Source of the DNA: Anaerotruncus sp.
GTDB taxonomy: Bacteria; Bacillota; Clostridia; Oscillospirales; Acutalibacteraceae
Direction: 5' to 3'
Length of the DNA: 64,000 nucleotides
Assembly (NCBI GenBank): GCA_022009795.1
Contig: CP091724.1
Coordinates: forward strand, 186,001 to 250,000
The position numbers were made by a program, and so were the translations under genes. Position 1 is the stretch's first letter. The number at the start of each line of letters is the position of its first letter. This document shows positions 26,798 to 35,535 of this stretch, piece after piece. Under the pieces are notes generated by a model. It was not told the origin of the DNA, did not search any database, and saw only the letters and a list, made by a program, of their open reading frames with translations.

Positions 26798-27547
26798 ATG
26801 ATAGTGCTTAAAAGCAGCAGAGAGCTTGAGCTTATGAAAGAAGCTTGCCAAATCTCCGCTGAAGCATTAATGGTGGCGGGCAAAGCAGTTAAGCCCGGTA
26901 TTTCCACAAAAGAAATCGACACAATCGCTTATAACCTTATTAAAAAAAGGGGAGCGACTCCGAACTTTTTAGGCCTTTACGGATTTCCCGCCACTGCATG
27001 TATATCTATAAACAATGAAGTTATTCACGGCATTCCGAGCAAGCATCGTATCATCCAAGAGGGTGATATCGTAAGCATTGATCTCGGAGCCGCGAAGAAT
27101 GGCTATAACGGCGATAATGCTGCCACATTTGTTGCAGGGACTTGCTCTCCCGAGGCAAAGCGGCTGATCGATACAACCCGCGAGAGCCTCTATAAAGGCA
27201 TTGAGCAGGCGATACCCGGCAACAGGATCGGCGATATCGGCCACGCAGTACAAGCGTATTGCGAGGCGCGCGGATACGGTGTTGTTCGTGACTTTGTGGG
27301 TCACGGCGTTGGCACAAAGCTTCATGAAGATCCAAGTGTACCCAACTTCGGGCACGAAGGGCGTGGTATCAGACTGTTACCCGGAATGACATTGGCAATT
27401 GAACCGATGATCAATCAGGGAACCTATAAGGTAAAACAGCTTGAGGACGGATGGACCGTGGTTACGGCAGACGGCAAGCTTGCTGCTCATTTTGAGCACA
27501 CAATTGCAATAACCAACAACGGCCCGGTTATAATGACAAAAGTCTGA
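26798..27547 (+). CDS. map: Methionine aminopeptidase, type I
   Basis: Removes initiator methionine; metal-dependent. It is intact (249 residues). Metal ligands are visible in VSIDLGAAKNGYNGDNAATF (first two Asp), FVGHGVGTKLHEDPSVPNFG, MTLAIEPMI and the C-terminal AHFEHTIAI. ATG 26798 follows GGAGG and lies two bases after the adk stop. Confidence 0.97.
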   Translation: MIVLKSSRELELMKEACQISAEALMVAGKAVKPGISTKEIDTIAYNLIKKRGATPNFLGLYGFPATACISINNEVIHGIPSKHRIIQEGDIVSIDLGAAKNGYNGDNAATFVAGTCSPEAKRLIDTTRESLYKGIEQAIPGNRIGDIGHAVQAYCEARGYGVVRDFVGHGVGTKLHEDPSVPNFGHEGRGIRLLPGMTLAIEPMINQGTYKVKQLEDGWTVVTADGKLAAHFEHTIAITNNGPVIMTKV

Positions 27548-27635
27548 AGCTAAAATCAATTGCAGGCGATTACGCCGCGATGTGATTCCAGTTAAATTAA
27601 ACATCTTATTCCTATGAATACAGAGAGGTAAAATG

Positions 27636-27854
27636 ATGTCTAAGTCAGATATGATTGAAGTTGAAGGTACCGTGGTTGAGGTATTGCCTAACACAACTTT
27701 TAAGGTTACACTTCAAAACGACCACATTATTTTAGCCCATATCAGCGGAAAGCTCAGAATGAATAATATCAGAATTCTTCCCGGTGATAAGGTAACTATC
27801 GAGATGTCACCTTACGACCTTACAAAAGGCCGCATAATTTGGCGCTCAAAGTAA
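27636..27854 (+). CDS. infA: Translation initiation factor IF-1
   Basis: S1/OB-fold factor of 72 residues: MSKSDMIEVEGTVVEVLPNT and the end YDLTKGRIIWRSK. The second of two adjacent ATG codons (27636) fits the family; GAGAGG precedes. The 85-base gap before it shows no terminator, and no KOW-type protein gene lies between map and infA. Confidence 0.97.
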   Translation: MSKSDMIEVEGTVVEVLPNTTFKVTLQNDHIILAHISGKLRMNNIRILPGDKVTIEMSPYDLTKGRIIWRSK

Positions 27855-27874
27855 TAATTAAGGAGGATATTCAA

Positions 27875-27988
27875 ATGAAAGTAAGACCTTCTGTTAAGAA
27901 AATTTGCGATAAGTGCAAAGTTATAAAACGCAATGGAAAAGTAATGGTTATCTGTGAAAATCCAAAGCATAAACAGCGTCAGGGCTGA
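27875..27988 (+). CDS. rpmJ: Ribosomal protein bL36
   Basis: 37 residues: MKVRPSVKKICDKCKVIKR, then VMVICENPKHKQRQG. The CxxC...C...H zinc ligands are conserved (C+ form). ATG follows AAGGAGGA. Confidence 0.97.
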   Translation: MKVRPSVKKICDKCKVIKRNGKVMVICENPKHKQRQG

Positions 27989-28020
27989 TCCTGAACTAAT
28001 AATCGGAGGTAAACTGTAAA

Positions 28021-28390
28021 ATGGCACGCATTTCAGGTGTTGACTTACCAAACGATAAGCGAGTAGAAATCGGCCTTACCTATATTTTTCGGTATCGGCA
28101 GAACAACCGCTACTCAGATTATCGAAGCTACGGGAATCAATCCGGACACTCGTTGCAGAGATTTGTCAGAGGATGAAGTTTCCAAAATTCGTGATTATAT
28201 CGAAAAGAATGTAACTGTTGAAGGCGATCTTCGCAGAGACGTTGCATTTGATATCAAAAGACTTATAGAAATCGGTTGCTATCGCGGCATTCGTCACAGA
28301 AAGGGCCTTCCTGTAAGAGGTCAAACTTCCAAAAACAATGCACGCACAAGAAAAGGTCCCAAGAAGACCATAGCAAACAAGAAGAAATAA
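28021..28390 (+). CDS. rpsM: Ribosomal protein uS13 (frameshifted)
   Basis: 30S head protein S13. MARISGVDLPNDKRVEIGLTYIF breaks in TATATTTTTCGG (five T, four needed); the restored frame gives GIGRTTATQIIEATGINPDTR, the canonical helix-turn-helix of S13. The remainder runs to RKGLPVRGQTSKNNARTRKG and a basic tail. The restored protein is about 122 residues. ATG follows CGGAGGT. Confidence 0.94.
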
Positions 28391-28411
28391 TTGTAGGAGG
28401 AAACAGCACAT

Positions 28412-28809
28412 ATGGCTACTAAAAAGACCACAGCTACACGCAAACGCCGTGATAAGAAAAAAATATCGAGCGTGGTACAGTTCATATTCAGTCAACCTTC
28501 AACAACACTATCGTAACCGTTGCTGATATGCAGGGAAATGCAATTTCTTGGGCTTCTGCCGGCGAAATGGGCTTTAAGGGCTCAAAGAAATCCACTCCCT
28601 TTGCTGCACAAACCGCTGCCGAAACCGCAGCAAAAGCAGCTATGGAGCATGGTTTAAAAACTGTTGAAGTTTATGTTAAGGGACCGGGTTCGGGCCGTGA
28701 ATCTGCTATCAGAGCATTAGAAACGGTTGGCCTGCAGGTTACTCTTATTAAAGATGTTACTCCTATCCCGCACAACGGCTGCCGTCCGCCTAAGAGACGC
28801 CGCGTATAG
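28412..28809 (+). CDS. rpsK: Ribosomal protein uS11 (frameshifted)
   Basis: 30S platform protein S11. The N-terminal MATKKTTATRKRRDKKK meets a 7-A run (28459-28465), where five or eight A restore NIERGTVHIQSTFNNTIVT. The rest, GNAISWASAGEMGFKGSKKS to PHNGCRPPKRRRV, is typical. ATG follows GTAGGAGGA. Confidence 0.94.
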
Positions 28810-28828
28810 TTTATTGGAGGTGTAATAT

Positions 28829-29428
28829 ATGGCAAAGAATATGGAGCCCATCGCAAAGCGCTGTAAAGCACTCGGCATTTCGCCGGCTGTTATGGGCTAT
28901 ACAAATAAGGAAACATTCAGAAATTCCTACACCAGAGCTCGCCGCAAAAAGAGCGAGTATGCTATGCAGCTTAACGAAAAGCAAAAAGTTAAGTTCATTT
29001 ACGGCATTCTTGAAAAGCAATTCCACACTTATTATGAAAAGGCTGCCAAGGCTGAAGGCCAAACAGGTATTAACCTTCTCACAATGTGTGAATCACGCCT
29101 TGATAACGTTGCTTTCAGAACCGGCTTTTGTAAAACCCGCCGCGAAGCAAGGCAGGCAGTTACTCACGGCCATTTCACCGTAAACGGCAAAAGAGTTGAT
29201 ATTCCGTCTTATCTCGTTAAGGTTGGCGATGTTATCGCAGTTGCTGAAAACAGCAAGGATAACGGCAGATTTAAGCTCGTTAAGGAAGAGGGCGCTTATG
29301 CAAACGCTCCCAAGTGGCTTGAATCAAATGCAGCAGAGCTTTCTGCAAAGGTTGTTGCAGTGCCCGATCGCGACGATATCGATTACCCTGTTGAAGAGCG
29401 TTTGATCGTTGAGTTCTACTCTAAATAA
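28829..29428 (+). CDS. rpsD: Ribosomal protein uS4
   Basis: 30S assembly initiator S4. It is intact (199 residues): MAKNMEPIAKRCKALGISPA, the S4 RNA-binding domain CESRLDNVAFRTGF and RQAVTHGHFTVNGKRVDIPS. The short N-terminus lacks the zinc cysteines of other S4 forms. Its place between rpsK and rpoA is typical of Clostridia, whereas in Bacillus it lies elsewhere. Confidence 0.97.
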   Translation: MAKNMEPIAKRCKALGISPAVMGYTNKETFRNSYTRARRKKSEYAMQLNEKQKVKFIYGILEKQFHTYYEKAAKAEGQTGINLLTMCESRLDNVAFRTGFCKTRREARQAVTHGHFTVNGKRVDIPSYLVKVGDVIAVAENSKDNGRFKLVKEEGAYANAPKWLESNAAELSAKVVAVPDRDDIDYPVEERLIVEFYSK

Positions 29429-29484
29429 TAGTTGATCATTTCTGTTATTTAGTATCCAAAAATATTTTTTTAGGAGGCTTTTAA

Positions 29485-30441
29485 ATGATTGAAATTGATA
29501 AGCCGAATATCGAGATAGTAGATTTATCTACCCAAGGAAGCAGAAGCGTAGGCAGATTTGTTGTTGAGCCCCTTGAAAGAGGCTTCGGCACAACTCTCGG
29601 CAACGGAATGAGAAGAGTTCTTCTTTCCTCACTTCCGGGCTATGCTATCACTTCCGTTAAGATTGATGGTGTTTTGCACGAATTTTCAACTATCCCTCAT
29701 GTTAAAGAAGATGTAACCGAGATTGTTCTCAATCTTAAAAATGTTATTCTTAAAATACATGATGAAAGCCAGAAAACCCTTTATATCAAAGCAAGCGGCG
29801 AAGGCGAAATCACCGCAGGTGATATCGAGCACGGCGCCGATGTAGAGATTCTTAATCCGGATCTTCACATTGCGTATCTTGATGAGGGTGCAGAAGTTAT
29901 TATGGAAATCACTGCAGACAGCGGCAGAGGCTATGTTCCCTGCGACCGCAATAAGCAGCTTATGGATCTTCCCATCGGCACAATCGCCGTTGATTCCATT
30001 TACACTCCTGTTCTTAAAGTTAATTACACGGTTGAAAACACTCGTGTCGGCCAGCAAACTGATCTTGATAAGCTTGTTCTTGATGTTGAAACAGACGGAA
30101 CAATCCCCGCGGACGAAGCTGCTTCGCTTGCCGCAAAAATCCTTAACGACCATCTTAAGCTTTTCGTTGATCTCTCCGAAGAGGTCGGCAATCAGGAGAT
30201 TATGGTTGAAAAGGACGAGGATGGCAAAGAAAAGGTTCTTGAAATGACTATTGAAGAGCTTGATCTTTCCGTTCGCTCTTTCAACTGCTTAAAGAGAGCA
30301 GGTATAAACACCGTAGAAGATTTAATCGGAAAATCCGAAGAAGATATGATGAAAGTCAGAAACCTCGGCCGCAAGAGCCTTGATGAAGTTGTTAATAAGC
30401 TTGCATCTCTTGGTTTCTCACTCAGTCATGAAGACGACTAA
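29485..30441 (+). CDS. rpoA: RNA polymerase alpha subunit
   Basis: It is intact, 318 residues. The N-terminal assembly domain has FVVEPLERGFGTTLGNGMRR and the C-terminal domain ELDLSVRSFNCLKRAGINTVEDL with the DNA/activator-contacting RNLGRKSLDEV helix. ATG follows AGGAGG. A 56-base gap after rpsD has no terminator. Confidence 0.98.
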   Translation: MIEIDKPNIEIVDLSTQGSRSVGRFVVEPLERGFGTTLGNGMRRVLLSSLPGYAITSVKIDGVLHEFSTIPHVKEDVTEIVLNLKNVILKIHDESQKTLYIKASGEGEITAGDIEHGADVEILNPDLHIAYLDEGAEVIMEITADSGRGYVPCDRNKQLMDLPIGTIAVDSIYTPVLKVNYTVENTRVGQQTDLDKLVLDVETDGTIPADEAASLAAKILNDHLKLFVDLSEEVGNQEIMVEKDEDGKEKVLEMTIEELDLSVRSFNCLKRAGINTVEDLIGKSEEDMMKVRNLGRKSLDEVVNKLASLGFSLSHEDD

Positions 30442-30455
30442 AGGAGGGAATTTCT

Positions 30456-30797
30456 ATGCCAGGTACCAGAAAATTGGGCAGGCCTACCGATCACAGAAAG
30501 GCTATGCTCAGAGGAATGGTTACTCACCTTTTGGAGAACGGTAAAATCGAAACAACCGTTACCAGAGCTAAAGAAGTTCGCGCTATGACCGAGAAAATGA
30601 TTACTCTCGGCAAGGAAAATACTCTTGCTTCAAGAAGACAGGTTCTTGCTTATGTAACTAAGGAAGATGTTGTTCAAAAGCTTTTTGTTGAGATTGCTCC
30701 TAAGTATAGCGACAGAAACGGCGGTTATTGCCGCATTATTAAAACAGGCCCCCGCCGCGGCGACGCAGCAGAAATGTGCATCATTGAGCTTGTTTAA
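30456..30797 (+). CDS. rplQ: Ribosomal protein bL17
   Basis: Last gene of the cluster; 113 residues, intact: MPGTRKLGRPTDHRKAMLRG and RNGGYCRIIKTGPRRGDAAEM. ATG follows AAAGGAGGG. Confidence 0.98.
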   Translation: MPGTRKLGRPTDHRKAMLRGMVTHLLENGKIETTVTRAKEVRAMTEKMITLGKENTLASRRQVLAYVTKEDVVQKLFVEIAPKYSDRNGGYCRIIKTGPRRGDAAEMCIIELV

Positions 30798-30811
30798 AAT
30801 ATAGCTTAAAT

Positions 30812-30849
30812 TCAGAGCGCTTCCCAAATAGGGAGGCGCTCTTCTTTTA
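30812..30849 (+). terminator. Terminator of the ribosomal cluster
   Basis: AGAGCGCTTCCC AAATA GGGAGGCGCTCT followed by TCTTTT. Confidence 0.88.
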
Positions 30850-30881
30850 CATTTTCTTAACACAATATGCATTGTTTGCTA

Positions 30882-30911
30882 TTGACTTTTATGCCGCGTT
30901 GTATGTATAAT
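30882..30911 (+). promoter_or_regulatory. Promoter of the secreted-protein gene
   Basis: TTGACT (30882-30887), 18-base spacer, TATAAT (30906-30911). Confidence 0.7.
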
Positions 30912-30961
30912 ATCTCCGTATTAAAATAGTGCATAATTTATGCACGAACGGAGGAGAATTT

Positions 30962-32005
30962 ATGAAAAAGCGATTTATCGCAATAATGCTTGCGGCATTG
31001 ATGGCTGTTTGCGCAGTTCCGGTTTCCGCTATGGCGGCGGACGCGCTTACTTTTACCGACAGCACCGGTATTAACACAAATCATTATTCCTTTACCCTTT
31101 ATAACGGCGATGACTATATTACCAATGTGCTTGAGGGTGCGGATAAAAATAAAACCCAAACCGTTGAAAAAGGCGAAACGGCAACATTCGTTTTAAATGC
31201 GGGCACATATGAATCTGCCGCATATCCCAATGTTAATTTTTCGCAATACACAACAGGCTCTTATCACTACGGCACATCAAATAAATATTGCATTGCAACA
31301 GACAGTGCTTTCACTCTTACCGGCAACGGCGTAACCGCTTCCGTTTCGGGCTTCGGTTCCAAAACTTACAGCGGCGACAGTAATTACGGCGGATATAAGA
31401 ACAATAAATCCATAGCAACCACCTTCACGGTTGATACCGCCAATCTTGCGGCAGGCACTTACACTCTCAGCCTCTCTTATAAATACCAGATGAAAAAAGA
31501 TAACTGGGGTTATAAAACCGCTAAAGAGTATGCGGGCACGGTAGACGGCATTAAGCTTGTTGTTACCGAGTCTAAGCAAACCGAATCAATCGGCGCTTCT
31601 ATCAGAGTAGGCGATAAGGCGGGTCTTCGTTTCGGCTTCACAACCAATGCCGCTCAAAGCGATGTTGCAGAATACGGCTTCCTTTACAGCAAAGAAAATG
31701 TTTCGGCAGACGATATGAAAATCGAATCCGCAGGTTCAAACGGCGTTTATAAAAAGGTTGCAACTAATTACCTTTATCATGCAGACGGCGATTACACAAG
31801 CTTTAACCTTGTTTTCGTAAATATTAAGAGTGCGAATTATTCCACAAAGATTTATTCACGCTCCTATGTTGTTCTTAATGACGGCACAGTGCTTTATTCG
31901 GATGTTGCATCCTATTGCTTCAACGATGTTGCAAACGCAGTGCTTGCGGATTCAGATGTTGACGATGCAACAAAGGATTCCGTTCGCGCAATGGTAAACG
32001 CATAA
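30962..32005 (+). CDS. Secreted protein of unknown function
   Basis: Intact, 347 residues from ATG 30962, which follows CGGAGGAG. Residues 1-25 form a classic signal peptide (MKKRFIAIMLAALMAVCAVP, cleavage near SAMAA-D). The middle is Thr/Ser/Asn/Tyr-rich and beta-strand-like (KTYSGDSNYGGYKNNKS). The C-terminal part begins ESIGASIRVGDKAGLRFGF and contains AEYGFLYSKENV, a domain that recurs in surface proteins of Ruminococcaceae. No cell-wall anchor, SLH domain or catalytic motif is seen. It has its own promoter and is followed by a very small gene and a lipoprotein gene. The function is not known. Confidence 0.8.
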   Translation: MKKRFIAIMLAALMAVCAVPVSAMAADALTFTDSTGINTNHYSFTLYNGDDYITNVLEGADKNKTQTVEKGETATFVLNAGTYESAAYPNVNFSQYTTGSYHYGTSNKYCIATDSAFTLTGNGVTASVSGFGSKTYSGDSNYGGYKNNKSIATTFTVDTANLAAGTYTLSLSYKYQMKKDNWGYKTAKEYAGTVDGIKLVVTESKQTESIGASIRVGDKAGLRFGFTTNAAQSDVAEYGFLYSKENVSADDMKIESAGSNGVYKKVATNYLYHADGDYTSFNLVFVNIKSANYSTKIYSRSYVVLNDGTVLYSDVASYCFNDVANAVLADSDVDDATKDSVRAMVNA

Positions 32006-32101
32006 TTAAAAACATTTTATCGGCTTTAATGCCGAATGTGATTTCGCTTGGCTGCGCGGAATTTGCATTATAAATTCACAGCCGGAAAGGGTAGCTTTAA
32101 T

Positions 32102-32203
32102 ATGAAAGAACAGTATATTCAACCCGAGGTTCAGATAGAGCGCTTCACGGATGCAAAAATCCAAACGGCAGACGGCGACGATAATTTCGTTTCCTTTATC
32201 TGA
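32102..32203 (+). CDS. Small acidic peptide, 33 residues
   Basis: MKEQYIQPEVQIERFTDAKI followed by QTADGDDNFVSFI. A GGAAAGG-like site lies at 32081-32087, slightly far from the ATG. The pattern (Y-P-E hydrophobic start, acidic Gly/Asp-rich end) resembles short peptides of unknown role that are common in Clostridia, often near secreted-protein genes. It has no signal peptide. It could be a precursor peptide, but no modifying enzyme is adjacent. Confidence 0.55.
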   Translation: MKEQYIQPEVQIERFTDAKIQTADGDDNFVSFI

Positions 32204-32208
32204 GTTTT

Positions 32209-32653
32209 ATGAAAAAAAGTATATTATTTGTGTTGCCGCCGTAGTTTTTGGCGGCAATGCTTTTTGTTGCATGCTCGCATAAAACCGCAGGCACGGAGCA
32301 GGCTTCGTCCGAAACTGCCTCTTCTTCAACGCAGCAGCTTTTTGATGAGGAAAATTCCGCCGCGGCAAATGATTCCGACGTATCGGGCACCGCCGAAAAG
32401 GGCAAAAACAATTCCGATAAAAAATCGGGCTCAGGCAGTGAAAAAGAGCAAAAGCACTTCTTCTGCGGCAAACGGTAAATCCGCCGATAACGAAGTGGAT
32501 TTCGGCGGCGGTTCAACCGCGTCCGATAATAAAGGCACAACCTCCACCACCCGCAGGCAGAACAAAACATCAACAACTTCCAAAGCAAAAGAACCTGCCA
32601 CCGATTCCGAGGGCTGGGTAACAAAAATGGTATTAAAAAGGCACACTCGATAA
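32209..32653 (+). CDS. Putative lipoprotein, Ser/Thr/Lys-rich (frameshifted)
   Basis: Short surface lipoprotein of unknown role. The lipobox is visible in LAAMLFVACS (32250-32279), preceded by the charged start MKKSILF at 32209 after correcting the frame between 32225 and 32250. The mature part is low-complexity Ser, Thr, Lys, Glu and Asp (EQASSETASSSTQQ... KNNSDKKSGSGSEKE). A frame change at the A-rich stretch near 32446-32456 leads to a second Ser/Thr part (TTSTTRRQNKTSTTSKA) ending with GWVTK; one A less there would stop at 32636. It is six bases after the small peptide gene. Confidence 0.55.
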
Positions 32654-32705
32654 AGAAAAAAATTTGATTTAAGCTTGCCGAGTTTGCACATTACATTAAC
32701 GAAAA

Positions 32706-32747
32706 AGCGTGATTAAGCAATTTAACTGCCTAATCACGCCTTTTTCT
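32706..32747. terminator. Bidirectional terminator
   Basis: GCGTGATTAAGCA ATTTAAC TGCCTAATCACGC followed by CTTTTTC, between the lipoprotein gene (+) and the hypothetical gene (-). Confidence 0.85.
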
Positions 32748-32763
32748 TTATGCTTTTTTAAAA

Positions 32764-33342
32764 TTATCGGTTTTCTTTTGTCTTTTTGTTTTCTTCGGCC
32801 ATGGCAATCTCTTTGTAAAACGCATTTGCCTTTAAATAAACCATGATTATATCGTTTATCTGCTCAAACATTTCGCCGGGCTTGTACGGATTTGCAAGCG
32901 TGCGCTCGTCATCATCAATGCAAAGAGGGCCTTTTTCGTAATCGTTAAAGGTGGGCATAATCGAATATGTGTTTTTTGTTTTAACAAGCGAAATCAGCGT
33001 CAGCTCGCTTGTGGCAGCCACAAAGCCCTTTTTCTTTGTGTATCTTTCAATGGTGGAAACCGGGTTTGCGTCGTTGTGCTTTTTGGTGTAGCAGGCGTCA
33101 AAAACCTGCTCGATGAATTGCTCTGCCTGTTCCTCGGTATAGGGCGCTTTGAGCACAAGCACCGTGTCTATATCCGCAATGCCGTATTGCTCGCTTTCGC
33201 CGCAGGGAATGCCGATCAAATTTTCGTCCTTATCCACATAAACCGAAACAGTATAAAATTCTCTTTCCGTTGTAATCACATCCGTTTTAGTATTCGGCAG
33301 TGCCGTAAGGCATATGATATCATATTTTATTGAAAAAAACAA
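32764..33342 (-). CDS. Hypothetical protein
   Basis: Open frame of up to 192 residues that I do not recognise. It has a charged, mixed alpha/beta composition without signal peptide or membrane segment, with EQAEQFIEQVFDACYTKK and a Lys/Glu-rich end (AEENKKTKENR). The start is unclear: the full frame begins with TTG at 33342 without a good ribosome binding site, and a GTG near 33279 would give a compact protein from VITTEREFYTVSVYVD. The frame shows plausible coding bias (consistent amino acid composition, no overlap with another gene). Confidence 0.6.
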   Translation of the reverse strand: MFFSIKYDIICLTALPNTKTDVITTEREFYTVSVYVDKDENLIGIPCGESEQYGIADIDTVLVLKAPYTEEQAEQFIEQVFDACYTKKHNDANPVSTIERYTKKKGFVAATSELTLISLVKTKNTYSIMPTFNDYEKGPLCIDDDERTLANPYKPGEMFEQINDIIMVYLKANAFYKEIAMAEENKKTKENR

Positions 33343-33399
33343 TAATGTGTGCTAATATATTCATGCGTAATGCATTCAGTAATTTATCGGAGCGAATTT

Positions 33400-34075
33400 A
33401 TGAAAAATGTTCTTATCACGGGCGGCGCCACGGGAATCGGCAGAGCCTGCGCAAAGCTTTTTGCCGAAAAAGGTTATGATGTTTATATCACCTGCAACAA
33501 AACCTCTGCCGAAAGCATTCCGGGCGTAACGGCAATTAAATGCGATTTGGCAAGCGTTCAAAATATTAAAGCAATTTTTAATCGCTTTGACAGGCTTGAT
33601 GTGCTTGTAAACAATGCCGGAATCAGCCTTATCAAAATGATAAATGACACCGAGGTTGCGGATTACGAAAGCCTCATGGCGGTTAATTCCCGCGCAGTTT
33701 ATTTTTGCGCCAAAGAAGCGGCGCTCAGAATGATAAAAAAACACAGCGGTGCAATTGTGAATATAGCCTCAATGTGGGGCGAGGTAGGCGCGTCGTGCGA
33801 AACTCTTTATTCAATGAGTAAAGCCGGAGTAATCGGTTTTACAAAGGCGCTTGCCAAGGAGCTTGCACCGAGCGGAATAACGGTAAACAGTGTTTCTCCG
33901 GGGATTATAGACACTCGTATGAACGCCGCTTTTGACAAAGCAGAGCTTGCCGAGGAAACACCGCTTGAAAGGCTCGGCACGCCCGAAGAGGTTGCCGAAA
34001 CCGTGCTTTTTTCTTGCCGAAAATAAATATATAACGGGGCAGGATATTTCCGTTTCCGGCGGAATTGTTGTTTGA
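33400..34075 (+). CDS. Short-chain dehydrogenase/reductase (frameshifted near the end)
   Basis: Classical SDR, like 3-oxoacyl-ACP reductase FabG. The NAD(P)-binding TGGATGIGRACA is near residues 6-17, LVNNAG at about 70-75, the catalytic Ser lies in IVNIASMWGE and the YSMSK motif (Tyr/Lys) follows. Close to the C-terminus one extra T in GTGCTTTTTTCTTGCC (six, five needed) hides the usual end ...ITGQDISVSGGIVV, stopping at 34075. ATG 33400 follows GGAGCG. No fatty acid synthesis genes are adjacent, so the substrate remains open. Confidence 0.88.
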
Positions 34076-34146
34076 TTTGCGATTTGTAACACTTCTTTTC
34101 GTTTTTTTCATAGTATGTTTTAGAAAAAGCGAAGGGAGGTTCGATT

Positions 34147-34269
34147 ATGGGTTGCGGTTGTAACAACGGCTGCGGTGGTTCTTCTTGGATTGTTATTCTT
34201 ATTATAATCCTTCTCCTCTGCGGTGGCTTTAATAACGGTTGCGGCAACGATTGCGGTTGCGGTTGCTGA
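34147..34269 (+). CDS. Gly/Cys-rich single-helix micropeptide
   Basis: 40 residues: MGCGCNNGCGGSSW, a hydrophobic core IVILIIILLLCGG, then FNNGCGNDCGCGC. A strong AGGGAGG site precedes the ATG. The protein has nine cysteines. Similar short Gly/Cys peptides in Clostridia are annotated loosely as chorion-class high-cysteine proteins; the function is unknown. It is followed directly by a terminator, so it is a stand-alone gene. Confidence 0.75.
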   Translation: MGCGCNNGCGGSSWIVILIIILLLCGGFNNGCGNDCGCGC

Positions 34270-34276
34270 CCCTTTG

Positions 34277-34826
34277 TTAAAACTTCATAAAAAGGCGCCT
34301 GTGCGTTTTTTTGCACGGGCGCTGTTTTTTTATTGCTTCTGTTATTCTACTCTTGCGTGCTTGCAGTTCACGATGTTGTTTTTCAATATCAATAATTCCG
34401 TAGCTGCCGTCTGCCAAAGCACCGGGGTTAAAGAAATATATTCCGTTCATCTCTTTGCAAACCGGGCAGTGGGTGTGACCGAAAAGCGCAATATCCGCTT
34501 TGCACGCCGTTGCCGCGGCAAGGTAATCGCGCAGGCCCGTTTTTTTACTCTGAAGGTGTGCCCGTGGCACATAAAAAAACATTTTTGCCGCCGAATTTTT
34601 ATAAACGAGGTAAGCGGCAAATCGCTGCTCAATCGCAGTTGCCGGCAACGCAGGCTAGGTTCAATTTTTGAACCGAAATAAAGGCGCGCATCCTCCAAAT
34701 CCTTTTTGGGAATTACTGTCGCCCAAATTAACGAAAAAGCTCTGCTTCGTCTATATGCTTTTCAACAACATCGAAAAAAATCCGCTTTTTGTTTCCGTGG
34801 CTGTCTGAAGTAACAATCATCCTCAT
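34277..34826 (-). CDS. YfcE/MJ0936-family metallophosphoesterase (frameshifted)
   Basis: Calcineurin-like phosphoesterase of the small YfcE type. ATG 34826 follows GGGAGGGA; restored motifs are MRMIVTSDSHGNK (Asp-x-His), VNLGDS (GD), and FGHTHCPVCKEM followed by FFNPGALADGSYGII. The GNCD/HGH region in the middle is scrambled by frame changes (two frames overlap at 34447-34700). The nearest correct reading shows KNVFYVPRAH where HGH is expected, and an overlapping frame shows MCHGHTFRVKK. At least three indels are needed. The C-terminal end overlaps the terminator, so the stop is uncertain. Confidence 0.75.
34290..34331. terminator. Terminator between micropeptide and metallophosphoesterase
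   Basis: GGCGCCTGTGC GTTTTTTT GCACGGGCGCTG followed by seven T; convergent genes share it. Confidence 0.85.
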
Positions 34827-34885
34827 TCATAATCCCTCCCGCAAATTCATAATTATAATTATACTTTATTTAAGGCGGTAATACA

Positions 34886-35140
34886 ATGAGTGATTTTAAT
34901 TTTGATAAAAACGAATTGCAAAAGATGATGAATAAAGCGTCAAAAAAATCCGGCATAGATATGCAAAAAAATTAAAGCAGGCGGCAGACGGTGGCAGGCT
35001 GGACGATTTTTTTAAATCAAAATCTTTCCGCAGATGCAGGCAAAAAGATTAAGGCTGCACTTTCAGATAAAAAAACAGCGCAAAAAATCATTAAAAGCAA
35101 GGAGGCTCAGGAGCTTTTAAAAAAGCTTCTTGATAAGTGA
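34886..35140 (+). CDS. Small hypothetical protein A of a three-gene set (frameshifted)
   Basis: About 84 residues after correcting an A run near 34967-34973: MSDFNFDKNELQKMMNKASK, then LDDFLNQNLSADAGKKIKAA and a Lys-rich end KEAQELLKKLLDK. It is mostly helical with no membrane segment. The stop TGA overlaps the ATG of the next gene (GTGATGG), indicating coupling. I do not recognise the family. Confidence 0.6.
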
Positions 35141-35532
35141 TGGAAAATATAAATGATATTATTTCGGGACTTTCGCAGGATGATATTGAAATGCTAAAGG
35201 GGGTGGCGCAGTCCATCCTCGGCGGCGATGGCGAGCAAAATCAAGCTACACAAAGCGGCGATGCGGCGCAAAGCACTCGGCAAAGCGCAGGAAAAAATGC
35301 ACCTCCGGTGCAAAATCTGCCGGCGCAGCTTGGTATAAGCTCAGCTGATTTAAATATGATGATGAAGGCGAAAAAAATATTTGATAAAATGAATTCCGCG
35401 TCGGATAAAAACACGGATTTGATTATGGCGCTCAAGCCTCATCTTTCGCCCGAAAATCGCAATAAGGCAGACACGGCAATTAAAATCCTGCGCCTTTTTG
35501 ACGCCTTGCCTTATTTAAAGGAGTTGTTTTAA
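35140..35532 (+). CDS. Small hypothetical protein B of a three-gene set
   Basis: Intact, about 130 residues: MENINDIISGLSQDDIEMLK, a Gln/Ala/Ser-rich linker, then MMMKAKKIFDKMNSAS and KPHLSPENRNKADTAIKIL ending PYLKELF. Helical ends with a flexible middle suggest a scaffold-like protein. It starts inside the stop of gene A, and the third gene follows at once. Function unknown. Confidence 0.65.
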   Translation: MENINDIISGLSQDDIEMLKGVAQSILGGDGEQNQATQSGDAAQSTRQSAGKNAPPVQNLPAQLGISSADLNMMMKAKKIFDKMNSASDKNTDLIMALKPHLSPENRNKADTAIKILRLFDALPYLKELF

Positions 35533-35535
35533 ACG

